Below, piece by piece: positions 9,123 to 19,112 of a stretch of DNA of 64,000 bases. Below the pieces are notes generated by a model, which worked only from the letters and a program-made list of their open reading frames with translations, ran no database searches and was not told the origin of the DNA. The translations under genes were made by a program, and so were the position numbers. Numbering within the stretch: the stretch's first letter is position 1; the number at the start of each line of letters is the position of its first letter. This DNA is from Rummeliibacillus sp963792445 (lineage in GTDB: Bacteria; Bacillota; Bacilli; Bacillales_A; Planococcaceae), in contig CAWBWO010000005.1 of the NCBI GenBank assembly GCA_963792445.1, positions 112,767-176,766 on the forward strand, read 5' to 3'.

Positions 9123-9977
9123 TTATCGTTGTAACTGAGTTGCATAATCATTCAGCAATTCATAACAACGCTCTTTTGTAACATCAGCTAAAGTCATCGC
9201 ATGCGTTACTTTTGGTGTATAGGAATCCATGCTTTCCGCATCTATGCTAGCTTGTTCTGCAGATGCATCGCGATTTTGTATCCATTGACGTTGATAAGTC
9301 TTTAGATTATTAAACTCAACTGCTGACAGTTTTGTCTTTAATGTGCCATAGATATTATTGAGTAATGCATCCCATTGTGCATAACGGGCGTTTTCTGCGT
9401 TGATCATTTTATCTTCTGATCCTTGCGTTGTACCGTCAATACTTGCAGCAAAGTTATCATAATTCATAACGATGGAAGTTGCCTTGTTTGAATACACTTG
9501 ATACATATTCACTTTTGGTGCTTGAGTTTGGGATTGAGAAGTTGTTGAAGTTTGAACAGTTTCTTCTTTTTTCGCTTTAGTAGACTGTGCTTTGTCTTGT
9601 TTACTTTTTGCTTCAGCACGTAGATCTTCTATTTGACCACTTACACTATTGAGTATATCTGTATCATCAAGCATTACATTTGCTTCATTGATCGCTTTTT
9701 TATAGTCCTTATCATCAATTAAATGCTCAATTTCTTTCGTTTTCTTTAATTGTGTCACATATTTCTGAGCTTGAGAATCTTCTGGTTTTTCATCTAACGC
9801 TAATCCAAAAGAGGCTAACGCTTTATCAATGTCCCCATTTGTTAAAGCAAGTTTCCCCTGCTCTACTGCCTTTGTATATGTGGCATTATTACTTTCTGCA
9901 TTCTTCTTTGGAGCATCACTATTTCCGCAACCTGCTAATAATGCTCCGATTAGAATTATGTATGACAATTTACTCAT
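9123..9977 (-). CDS. Lipoprotein with TPR-like region and LprI-type C-terminal domain
   Basis: 284-residue exported lipoprotein. A short signal sequence ends in the lipobox LAGC, so Cys17 would carry the lipid. Residues about 33-125 form TPR-like helices (AVEQGKLALTNGDIDKALAS). A low-complexity Lys/Gln/Ser/Thr linker follows. The last 120 residues match the lysozyme-inhibitor LprI/DUF1311 pattern (LKTYQRQWIQNRDA, then ADVTKERCYELLNDYATQL). It is expected at the outer face of the membrane, possibly in wall protection; that role is inferred. Monocistronic, with its own terminator and a ggTGGTTC-type site before the ATG. Confidence 0.8.
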   Translation of the reverse strand: MSKLSYIILIGALLAGCGNSDAPKKNAESNNATYTKAVEQGKLALTNGDIDKALASFGLALDEKPEDSQAQKYVTQLKKTKEIEHLIDDKDYKKAINEANVMLDDTDILNSVSGQIEDLRAEAKSKQDKAQSTKAKKEETVQTSTTSQSQTQAPKVNMYQVYSNKATSIVMNYDNFAASIDGTTQGSEDKMINAENARYAQWDALLNNIYGTLKTKLSAVEFNNLKTYQRQWIQNRDASAEQASIDAESMDSYTPKVTHAMTLADVTKERCYELLNDYATQLQR

Positions 9978-10059
9978 GGTAGAACCACCTTTTACCCTGT
10001 TTATATTATTTTCACTCTATTTTAATATGATTTTTGATCTATGACTAGTAGATTTGTTA

Positions 10060-10490
10060 TTTTTGTACTAGATTAGCCCCAAGATAGAACATCCCATAGG
10101 ATTTGTTCCTATTCTATTTCAATAAAAAAGCCCTTACTCTCCAAAAAGATTAAGGACTTAATTTATATCTTATTGTCAGAATTATTTAATGTAAATTCCT
10201 TATCTTATGTTTTCTAACTCAATAACAGTTTTCCCCTTTTGCGTTTCCTTTGCTATTCCGTAATCCCCCTCCGCCCAATATTAAAATCATTTCTTCGAAT
10301 AAAATTTCATAAAAACTCTTAACAGAGATAAGAAAAACACCTCCACGTTGAGATTAAGGTTATAATACCATTAATTCAATGAAGGTGTTTTATCTCTCAT
10401 TTTCTTATGTCAGTGCGATACCGTTGACTGGCGTTATTAAAGCTTTTCTATATCCCTCGTTTGCTCAGTTTTTGGCCTTCAATTTTGAAA
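10060..10490. other. Gene-free stretch with hairpins
   Basis: No gene is supported. There is a terminator-like hairpin (AAGCCCTTA with TAAGGACTT, about 10128-10160). There is also a long imperfect inverted repeat (AGAGATAAGAAAAACACCT near 10326 with AGGTGTTTTATCTCT near 10384) that could be a mobile-element end. A single GACTGGCG, related to the dispersed GGCACC motif, lies at 10427. Confidence 0.4.
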
Positions 10491-13472
10491 TTAAGGATTA
10501 ATTCCTATACCACTCGGACTTGTGCCCACTGGAATTGTAGTTACGACCGAAAATGTAATTCCGTTGATTACGGAGACGTTATTATCTCCCGCATTAGCTA
10601 CATAAATTGCGTTGGTTAAAGGATTTGCAGCAACGCCAACTGGAAGATTACCAACTGGTACAGTAGATATTACTGTATTTGAAGTCCCGTCTATAACGGA
10701 GACATTGTTAGTTAGTATGTTTGTAACATAAATTCTATTTGTAGTAGAATTTACACTAATATTAATTGGACCTGTGCCTACTGAAACGCTGGTTACGATT
10801 GTATTTGAAGTCCCGTCTATAACGGAGACATCGTTACTACCATTGTTTGCCACGTAAATTGCGTTGGTTGAAAGGTTCACTGCAACACCAAGTGGACCCG
10901 TATCACTACTGTAATAGTACTTACGACCGTATTTGAGCTCCCATCTATAACGGAGACATCGTTACTACCATTGTTTGCCACGTAAATTCGGTTCGTGATA
11001 GGATTTACAGCGACTCCATTTGGATTTGTGTTTACCGGAACAGTAGCTATGACTGTATTTGAAGTCCCGTCAATAACAGAGACATTATCGCTATCACCGT
11101 TTGTTACGTAAATTTTGTTGGTTAAAAGATTCACAGCGACACCAAATGGACCTGTGCCTACTGGAATGGTGCTTACAACTGTATTTGAAGTTCCGTCTAT
11201 AACCGAGACATCATCACTACCACTGTTTGCCGTGTAAATTCGATTCGTAATTGGATTCACAGCGACTCTAGATGGATTCACCCCTACTGGAATAGTTGTT
11301 AAGACTGTACTTGTAAATCCGTCTATAACGGAGACGTTGTTGCTGTTTTGGTTTGCTACATAAATTCGGTTAACAGAAAGAGGTATGGTGTCACCTGTTG
11401 CTCCTGTTGCTCCAGTTGCTCCAGTTGCTCCTGTGCTCCTGTTGCTCCCGTTGCTCCTGTGTCTCCTGTTGCTCCAGTTGTCCTGTTGCTCCAGTTTCTC
11501 CTGTTGCTCCTGTTGCTCCAGTGTCTCCTGTTGCTCCTGTTGCTCCTGTTGCTCCTGTTGCTCCTGTTGCTCCTGTTGCTCCTGTTGCTCCTGTTGCTCC
11601 TGTTGCTCCTGTTGCTCCTGTTGCTCCTGTTGCTCCAGTTGCTCCTGTTGCTCCTGTTGCTCCTGTTGCTCCTGTTGCTCCTGTTGCTCCTGTTGCTCCA
11701 GTTGCTCCTGTTGCTCCTGTTGCTCCTGTTGCTCCTGTTGCTCCTGTTGCTCCTGTTGCTCCTGTTGCTCCAGTTGCTCCTGTTGCTCCTGTTGCTCCTG
11801 TAGCTCCTGTTGCTCCTGTTGCTCCAGTTGCTCCTGTTGCTCCTGTTGCTCCTGTTGCTCCAGTTGCTCCCGTTGCTCCTGTAGCTCCTGTTGCTCCTGT
11901 TGCTCCTGTTGCTCCTGTTGCTCCTGTTGCTCCCGTTGCTCCTGTTGCTCCTGTTGCTCCAGTGGCTCCAGTTGCTCCTGTTGCTCCTGTTGCTCCTGTT
12001 GCTCCTGTTGCTCCTGTAGCTCCTGTTGCTCCTGTTGCTCCTGTTGCTCCTGTTGCTACCAGTTGCTCCTGTTGCTCCTGTTGCTCCTGTTGCTCCAGTT
12101 GCTCCTGTTGCTCCTGTTGCTCCAGTCGCTCCTGTTGCTCCTGTATGCTCCTGTTGCTCCTGTTGCTCCTGTTGCTCCAGTTGCTCCTGTTGCTCCTGTT
12201 GCTCCTGTTGCTCCTGTATGCTCCTGTTGCTCCTGTTGCTCCAGTTGCTCCTGTTGCTCCCGTTGCTCCTGTTGCTCCTGTTGCTCCCGTTGCTCCTGTT
12301 GCTCCTGTTGCTCCTGTTGCTCCCGTTGCTCCTGTTGCTCCCGTTGCTCCTGTTGCTCCTGTTGCTCCTGTTGCTCCTGTTGCTCCAGTTGCTCCTGTTG
12401 CTCCTGTTGCTCCTGTTGCTCCCGTTGCTCCTGTTGCTCCTGTTGCTCCTGTTGCTCCTGTTGCTCCTGTTGCTCCTGTTGCTCCTGTTGCTCCTGTATG
12501 CTCCAGTTGCTCCTGTCGCTCCTGTTGCTCCTGTTGCTCCTGTGTGCTCCTGTTGCTCCCGTCGCTCCTGTTGCTCCCGTTGCTCCCGTTGCTCCTGTTG
12601 CTCCTGTTGCTCCTGTTGCTCCCGTTGCTCCTGTTGCTCCAGTTGCTCCTGTTGCTCCTGTTGCTCCCGTTGCTCCTGTATGCTCCTGTTGCTCCCGTTG
12701 CTCCAGTTGCTCCTGTTGCTCCCGTTGCTCCTGTAGCTCCTGTTGCTCCCGTTGCCCCTGTTGCTCCTGTTGCTCCAGTTGCTCCAGTTGCTCCAGTGTC
12801 TCCTGTTGCTCCAGCTTGCTCCTGTTGCTCCAGTAGCTCCTGTTGCTCCGTGTCTCCCGTCGCTCCTGTGGCTCCTGTTGCTCCAGTTGCTCCTGTTGCT
12901 CCAGTGTCTCCCGTTGCTCCAGTGTCTCCCGTTGCTCCAGTCGCTCCTGTTGCTCCAGTGTCTCCTGTTGCTCCAGTTGCTCCAGTTGCTCCAGTTGCTC
13001 CCGTATGCTCCGGTTGCTCCTGTTGCTCCAGTCGCTCCTGTTGCTCCTGTTGCTCCAGTCGCACCAGTATCTCCTGTTGCTCCTGGTCGCGCCTAGTTGC
13101 TCCAGTGTCTCCCGTTGCTCCCGTTGCTCCAGTTGCTCCAGTGTCTCCAGTTGCTCCAGTAGCTCCAGTGTCTCCTGTTGCGCCGGTAGGTCCTGACGGA
13201 ATGTCAGATAATTCAATATCTACAATTGCAGATCCTTGTGTTACTTGAATATCCAATGTTGAAGAAGTAAAGGACAAGGTGTCACCTAATTGCATCGATG
13301 CTATATCGCCAGTCGTACCTTGAACAAAAAATAATGTTTGATCTGGATTAAATGTTCCTGTTGGTCCGGTAGGTCCAGTTGCCCCAGTTGCTCCGGTAAC
13401 TCCTATATGATTATGATGGTGGTGATGATGATGTTCATTATCATGTTTATTAGGTTTGGGTTTTTTTGACAT
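10491..13472 (-). CDS. Collagen-like stalk protein with seven-blade YVTN beta-propeller head (frameshifts in repeats)
   Basis: ATG 13472 follows AAAGGAGATG. Residues 1-22 are Lys/Pro- and His-rich (seven His in a row), with no signal peptide. A short Gly-X-Thr run, a compact segment (NPDQTLFFVQGTTGDIASMQ, then IVDIELSDIPSG) and a collagen-like region of about 600 residues of Gly-Ala-Thr follow. From about 11390 the C-terminus has seven units of about 42 residues (NRIYVANxxSNDVSVIDGxxxTVV), the number expected for a closed propeller. The Gly-X-Thr stalk recalls exosporium filament proteins such as BclA; a spore-surface place is inferred. The stalk runs through all three frames, and one further shift lies near 10900, so the reading frame is broken as given. 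Confidence 0.75.
11391..13200. repeat. 9-bp tandem repeat encoding Gly-Ala-Thr
   Basis: About 190 tandem copies of the nonamer TGTTGCTCC (plus-strand reading), with CAG/TCG/AGC variants. Each encodes one Gly-Ala-Thr triplet on the minus strand. Six units are 10 bp long (12142, 12215, 12495, 12541, 12677, 13002) and at least one is 8 bp (11432); these switch frame. Confidence 0.9.
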
Positions 13473-13495
13473 TTTTTCATCTCCTTTTCACTGTA

Positions 13496-13527
13496 CCATA
13501 TTATTGGTTATAAAAAAAATAATATGG
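13496..13527. promoter_or_regulatory. Inverted repeat in the collagen-gene leader
   Basis: CCATATTATT (13496-13505) and AATAATATGG (13518-13527) form a perfect 10-bp inverted repeat with a 12-nt centre. It lies 24 bp upstream of the start codon and could be an operator or a leader hairpin. Confidence 0.5.
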
Positions 13528-13953
13528 GTGATTGTACAAACAATAGAAAAAGAATAGAAAAAGTAGTTATTTACAATAGTTTTCTAGTAAACGCGAATTT
13601 TAAAAAATAGCGCACTTTTCCGGTACGCATCAAAAATAGCTGCATATATGATTTTTTTAATCCAATATACGATCATTTCATTTATTTTTACTACGATAGT
13701 AAAAGAAATTCTATCGAGAAATAAAAAAGAGTCAAACCTGTAATAAAAGTTCACTCTTGTATGCCCAATACGGAAAAGTTATTTTCCTAACGACTATTAC
13801 CTTTTGTTGTTTACAATTTAAGCTTATTTAGCATTAGGTCTTTTTCTTTCTGAATTAAGATGATTGATTCTTTCGTTCAATTAATTGTGGCAGCTCACTC
13901 ATGAATTTAATTGTAAAATATGTATAAGGAAACTATTCTTCTATTTGAGAAAT

Positions 13954-14067
13954 ATGAGAAGAGATTTACTGACAGTTAGAGAGGTTGCAGAAAGATTACA
14001 AAATAGCAAAAAAATCGTTAAAAGTGGCCTTTATTCAAGTAACCTTTTAGAATATGGAAAAAAATAA
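13954..14067 (+). CDS. Small hypothetical protein with excisionase-like helix
   Basis: A 37-residue frame from ATG 13954 contains LLTVREVAERLQNSKKIV, which resembles the first helices of MerR/excisionase-type DNA-binding proteins. It is then cut short. No good ribosome binding site is seen. A hairpin (AATAAGAGGATA with TATCCTCTTATT, about 14061-14108) follows at once. It may be a fragment of a larger gene or chance. Confidence 0.25.
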   Translation: MRRDLLTVREVAERLQNSKKIVKSGLYSSNLLEYGKK

Positions 14068-14205
14068 GAGGATATATGCTCTTATATTGAACATATTATC
14101 CTCTTATTGTGTAATCTATTTAAAATCTTTTATCAATTAATGGTAATAATAAGGATTGGATTTTTATTTCGTCCATTTCTCAGAATATCTAAGAATATTA
14201 ATGCC

Positions 14206-17200
14206 TCACCAAATTTCTTCTACCCATTCAGGATGGTCAATAAATGGATTGCGGTTTCCTTGAATATTGAATATTTTTTCGTTTCGTTGTTTTTCCCACT
14301 CGCTTACTGGGTCTTGTTCATTCCATTTTAGTAAAACGGAAAGCTTCCCGTGGAAAGGATTTGTTCCATTGTTAACTTTATCATTCAATTCTAAGTCAAC
14401 TCTGTCACCTTTTTCATAACGTGTTGCCATGTAAAATAGAATTCTAGCGACATCGCCTTTTACATCATTTGGTGGCTCCCATGAATCAGAATCTCTTTTA
14501 CATCATGAACAATTGATTACTGCACTTCCACCATTATCAAAATCTAAGTTTCCTCTTGAACTATTTACTTGTACGTCAGTTGGTCGCAAGTTGTGAATAT
14601 CTGTACCAGGTCCATTACTTGTACCAAAATCGCCATGTGACTTTGCCCAAGTATGCTCTCTATTCCAGTCTCCAACATTGCCACCAGCTTTATTCTTTGC
14701 ACGAGATTCTCCAGTATAAAGCAGGATGACATTGTTCGGATTATTTGGATCTTCATCTGTTATTTTCAAAGCATTCCACACTTCACTGTACGAAAGAACA
14801 CGATTATTATCGATGATATCGTGTAATGCAGCTTTTAACATTTGACCCTTTTTTCCAATTGCATCGCTATAATATTCATCCGTAGTATCTTTAGCAGTAA
14901 CGGTTACAGTAAAACTAGAGGTGACAGATTTCTTTCCATCTGTAGCTGTAACTCCCACAATATGTGTGCCAATTGGTAAATTGCTCAAATTCAGTGCTGA
15001 TCCATTGATTGTTCCTAATGTAGAACTAAATGTTAGTTCATCGTTATCAGGATCATGAAAATAATCTGTCAAAGAAAAATTTACATTTTCACCTACTGCC
15101 ACAGTTTTATTCTCAAATCTTTTACTGCTACTGGAGCATTGTTTTCTGCTGGTGTTGAAGGTGCAACTTCGCCTTCTGAATCTATAAACTGAATGCTTTC
15201 AGGATTTGCGCCATTTTTATATTTGAATTTTTTTAATATTTTCAGCGCCTCTAATTTCTTTCACATTCGGTCCATCAATAACGACTTTTTCCAGTGGAAG
15301 CCCTGTGAAGTCGATAATTGCACCAGCTTCTTCCGGTTTAATCGTCACGGTTGAACCATTAAAGCCTTTACTTGTGAATCCTGCTCCTTTTAGCTCAGCG
15401 TATTTGGAACTTGTAATAGTGATTCCTTTTGTAATCTTGCCACTTTCAAAGTTCACGGAAATGCTTGGCTCAGAAAATGTTAGTTCTTTCTCTTTTACGT
15501 TTGTTAAGTTGTACGTTTTTTCAGCAACAATCGGTCAGCATGCTTTCATCTGATTTACCAGATAAATCAAGTTGTACCATTACTGGATCATGGTCACTTG
15601 CACGGCCAGCCATGTCAGTGAAATCTGCATTGATATGAAGAATATCAATTTTGGTTGAATTCGCTAGATTGTTCGATACTAAAATATGATCCAACACTTG
15701 TGAATTTCCTTGGAAAAGGTACGTATAGCGATCCGCTTCAGGTACTTTATTAATCATGTTTGTCATATGTTTGCCTTCAAGGATTTTTAACGAATCCGTG
15801 AATTGGAAATCGTTATAGTCACCGACAGAGACAATATTTGCATCTGGGTTATCTGCTTTAATTTTTTCTACAAAGTCATTCACTACATTTGCAATTTGAT
15901 GACGTTGTACTTCACTTTCCAATTGAGGTGGTTGAGTTGAGCCGAATAATGGTGTATCACCTGATTTAGAGTTCCAGTGATTCGCAATGACAACAACACT
16001 TTTACCATTAAAATCAAATTGTGCAGCTAATGGTTTACGACTACTGTTGAATGCACTATTTGTTGGATCGATTCGACCTGGGTTAAGTGTTAGTTTTCCA
16101 TTTTCATAACCTACAGCCGTTGTTGCATCACCACTTGGAATGCCTTGTGTTAATTGTACGCGTTCTGGATTATATAAGAATCCTACACGGATATTCGCAT
16201 TCGGTGCACCACCGTCTGCATTGTTCACAGGGTCAATATTGACGTAATTATATTTAACGCCACCAGCTTTTTCAATTTCAGTAATTAAGCGTTGATAGCT
16301 TTGATCTGCCGCGGTGTCTCCTGCAGTAGAACCATTATTATCTTGAACTTCTGTAACACCAATAATATCTGGATTTTGCATATCAGAAGCAAATGCTCGA
16401 GCTAATTTACGCGCTTTATCATCTGTTGTTTCTTTCGTATTATTGGAGAAGTTTTCAAGATTATAAGAAGCAACGGTTAATTTGTCATCTTCTTTTACAA
16501 TTGTTGTTGTTTCTGGTACTGTATTTCCTACAACATGTTTTGCTTTCATCTCATCGTAATCAGCATAGATTTTATAATTTTGGAAGCCATAATTGACTAC
16601 CCCAGTAATTGGACCCATAAATTTATCGCCAGTTGCTACCTTAAAATCTCGAGCTAGCGTATTATCATAAAGTTTAAATTGAATTCTATCAGCGATTTGC
16701 ATTATTTTCTGTAAGTAAGACCCCACCATGAATGGTATCTGTTTTTCTGTTTTCTAGAACGGTAATGAGATCGCCATGTTCTTGTGGTGCTACAGCTTTC
16801 ACATTTCCTACTTCAACTCTCATACCTTCAAGAGATTCCCAGAAATCGATTGCATCTTCCTCTGGATCAAATTTTCTAAATCCATCGTTATCAATTACTT
16901 CAGATGGCAAATTATTGCTATCAATTACTACTGGTGCTGGAAGTGTGACATTGCTCTTTACAACGGCCACTTTACCACCTTGGTCGTTACGAGCATTAAT
17001 TTCTGTGACAGATAAATCTGTGTCTTTTTTTGTGTCAGTATACCCATCAATTTGGTATTCATCTACTTTTCCATCAACACTTACAAGATCACCAATTTTA
17101 ACGTTTGCTGCAATGTTTCCGGTATAAACAACAATTCCTTCTGAAGTGTTTGGATTGTTGTCCTTTTTGATCATCAGGTGTTTGCATATGGAAGTAGTTG

Positions 17201-17946
17201 CTGCTTCCTATTTTATATACATATGTGACAATTCCTTCAATCCTTGAAACAGTCTCACCTAGTTTAGGTGATTGATGCGACGCTCCTTGAATATCGTGAA
17301 TTTGAATTCCTTGTGCTGGACCTGGATCATCTGGGTTTCCTGGTTCCTCTACTGTAGAACCATCCATTGTATGTTTACCGAGGTCAGTTGCATCATCTAT
17401 CGGAAATTGATTCCACTCAGTAGATGGATTAAACGCATCATTAATAATTGTATCGCCTGTTGTAATATTAGCTTTTCTTACTAATGTTACATCCGCCATG
17501 TTTTTTGCTGTTTGACCAACTTGTCCAATGGAATCAATGACAGTATTTCCTTTTTTCAATACTACAGGGTCATCCCCGTTAAAATTAATAACAGTAGAAT
17601 TAGCCAGATTTCCTTTACTCTTTATCTCGCTATTTGCGCTATTATTATAAATTACATAGGTTTTACCAGCTTTTAGAGTTCCTGAAAGCGTTAATGTTTG
17701 ACTTGCTGAAGTAGCTCCATTTACGTATAGCTCTAATTTATACTGACTTAAATCAATGGCAGATCCAGTCCCATTATAAAGTTCAATTGCTTTATTGTAG
17801 CTACTCCCCTCAATGTACTCAGAGATCAGCAATTCTGCAGCATGTCCTGTTTCAGCATAAGTTGGAATAGTTGGCGTTACGATACTTGCTGCTAAGAGTG
17901 TCGATAAAAATGCGTTTACAGGTTTTTTCCATTTTATTTTACTCAT
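14206..17946 (-). pseudogene. Large secreted nuclease: lamin-tail + OB-like + EEP nuclease + Ig-like + endonuclease I, multiple breaks
   Basis: A single export gene of about 1,245 codons, read across several frames. Signal peptide 1-31. A lamin-tail domain (LLISEYIEGSSYNKAIELYNG) is followed by an OB-like domain (KIGDLVSVDGKVDEYQIDGY). The endonuclease/exonuclease/phosphatase domain has its catalytic set intact (SYNLENF; GVTEVQD; VIANHWNSKSGD; VGDYNDFQ; ASDHDPV). After a linker and an Ig/cadherin-like segment comes an endonuclease I (His-Me finger) domain with NREHTWAKSHG and DIHNLRPTD. Shifts lie near 17165, 16700, 15525, 15220 and 15115. An in-frame TGA lies at 14503-14505. ExeM/YhcR-type enzymes degrade extracellular DNA; joining two nuclease folds is unusual. 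Confidence 0.8.
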
Positions 17947-17999
17947 TTAAACTAGTCCCTTCCTTCATTTAGAATTTGTTAAAAAAATGCCTTTTACCC

Positions 18000-18232
18000 A
18001 TTACATACTTTCCTATTATTAGTAAACCATTTGATTATTAAGAGTTTGTTTAAGTAATATTAAATATTATGAAAAGTAGTATCATTTTGTATTTACATGA
18101 TATATTTTCCATAAAAATAAATTGATAAATCTATTATCTATAGAATTTCCTATGGTTTCTTCCATATACTCAATTTTTTTTATGTTATTTTCATCTTCCC
18201 TACTAATACTTACTCGAGATTTTCGTGAGAGT
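18000..18232. other. Gene-free AT-rich stretch
   Basis: The region upstream of the nuclease gene is very AT-rich and probably holds its promoter. I could not single out a convincing -35/-10 pair, and the short open frame here has no ribosome binding site. Confidence 0.3.
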
Positions 18233-18350
18233 AATAAAACGGAAAAGAGAAAGCCCCAACCTCCGAAGAGACTGGGACTTAAAATGTATCAATTGGTAAA
18301 ACTAACATGAATGTTGGAAAATTCACGATTGTTTGGGGACTGGCACCGAA
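18233..18350 (+). repeat. ~115-bp intergenic repeat, copy 1
   Basis: The copy has a hairpin core (AGCCCCAA with CTGGGACTT around CCGAAGAG), a conserved tail (AACTAACATGAATGTTGG) and the terminal motif GGGGACTGGCACC. Near-identical copies lie at 21211 and 21359. A second GACTGGCACC-type motif occurs 25 bp further. Confidence 0.9.
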
Positions 18351-18451
18351 ACACCCACTCTTGGAACTGGCACCAAAAAACAAGAAACAAGTATATCTAA
18401 GTTATTTAGAACAAATAATATAACTATTAAAATCAAAAGGAGGTGGCGACA

Positions 18452-18631
18452 ATGAAGGCACAACGAGCACAAGAAATTGCTTCTTCGCCAATTATGGCTA
18501 ATGTAACCTTTAATGGAGAAGGCATTTACATTGAGCATGTGGATGAACAAAATGGAACAGCTACAATCCATTACCTTGATACGCCAAATAATAAACACAG
18601 TGTTTCTGTATCAAGCTTAAGTGAGCAATAA
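18452..18631 (+). CDS. sspH: Small acid-soluble spore protein SspH
   Basis: 59-residue protein beginning MKAQRAQEIASSPIMANVTF, which closely matches the H-type minor small acid-soluble spore protein. It is made in the developing forespore, where the family is found in the spore core. The ATG at 18452 lies 7 nt after AAGGAGGTGG; a GTG at 18443 falls inside that site and is rejected. The gene is complete, monocistronic and followed by two hairpins. It is direct evidence that the host forms endospores. Confidence 0.93.
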   Translation: MKAQRAQEIASSPIMANVTFNGEGIYIEHVDEQNGTATIHYLDTPNNKHSVSVSSLSEQ

Positions 18632-18654
18632 TTGATCAAAGTAATTTCCAATAA

Positions 18655-18730
18655 TAACCTCCACCTTTGCGTGGTGGTTTCACATTTGATTAATAGTTGA
18701 ATGATCCTTCAACTATTAATCATCTCTTCT
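18655..18730 (+). terminator. Two tandem hairpins after sspH
   Basis: A first hairpin (CTCCACC with GGTGG) is followed by a perfect 15-bp stem, TGATTAATAGTTGAA (18687-18701) with TTCAACTATTAATCA (18708-18722), then TCTCTTCTT. Confidence 0.7.
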
Positions 18731-18830
18731 TAACAATCAAATCAAAATCTCCTTCTCACAAATATTTTTTAATAAATTGGTAACTTAGCCTCAATTTTAA
18801 ATTTTCCTTTTATTTCAATAAAGTCTCATG

Positions 18831-18836
18831 TATAAT
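18831..18836 (+). promoter_or_regulatory. -10 box upstream of the TPP riboswitch
   Basis: TATAAT, preceded by TG, lies about 20 bp before the riboswitch. The -35 is poor. Confidence 0.5.
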
Positions 18837-18856
18837 AAAGTCAAAATTGAATAGAT

Positions 18857-18955
18857 AACTAGGGGAGTCCAATAAGTTGGGCTGAGGGGAAACACGTTGA
18901 AGTTTCTTGACTCTTGGGACCTGATCTGGTTCATACCAGCGTGGGGAAGTTAGAA
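18857..18955 (+). ncRNA. TPP riboswitch (THI element)
   Basis: The leader holds both conserved sensor halves: GGGCTGAGGGGAAA (canonical CUGAGA region, here CTGAGG) and ACCTGATCTGGTTCATACC followed by AGCGTGGGGAAGT. The P1 closing pairs involve ACTAGGGGAG and the distal purine-rich end. It lies directly upstream of thiC with a terminator as expression platform, so high thiamine pyrophosphate should switch thiC off. Confidence 0.95.
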
Positions 18956-18992
18956 GCATCATTAATAGTAATACTACTTCTGTATACATATT

Positions 18993-19029
18993 AGCCGGGT
19001 CCAACCATTTATTGGACACCGGCTTTTTT
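18993..19029 (+). terminator. Riboswitch-controlled terminator of thiC
   Basis: GCCGGGTCCAA (18994-19004) pairs with TTGGACACCGGC, followed by six T residues. It lies between the sensor and the thiC start, as expected for transcriptional attenuation. Confidence 0.9.
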
Positions 19030-19112
19030 ATATACTTCGTAAGCTTATATAAGCTCTCCACTTGTTGTGTTCTATATCTTGTCCTTTTATTCAAAAAAAG
19101 GAGAGATTTATT

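Noticed and set aside
11391..13200. CRISPR array
   Set aside because: Units are 9 bp without unique spacers and encode protein; the 21-bp elements likewise lack long repeats with unique spacers and any cas gene.
11348..13248. Long plus-strand open frames rich in Leu, Cys/Ser or Ala-Pro-Val repeats
   Set aside because: They are the reverse-complement readings of the Gly-Ala-Thr repeat; no ribosome binding sites or plausible proteins.
14503..14505. TGA as a selenocysteine or recoded codon
   Set aside because: No SECIS-like structure or Sec machinery is seen, and the family does not use Sec; nonsense or base error is simpler.
18122..18310. Short plus-strand frame ending in the 115-bp repeat
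   Set aside because: No ribosome binding site and half of it is repeat sequence.
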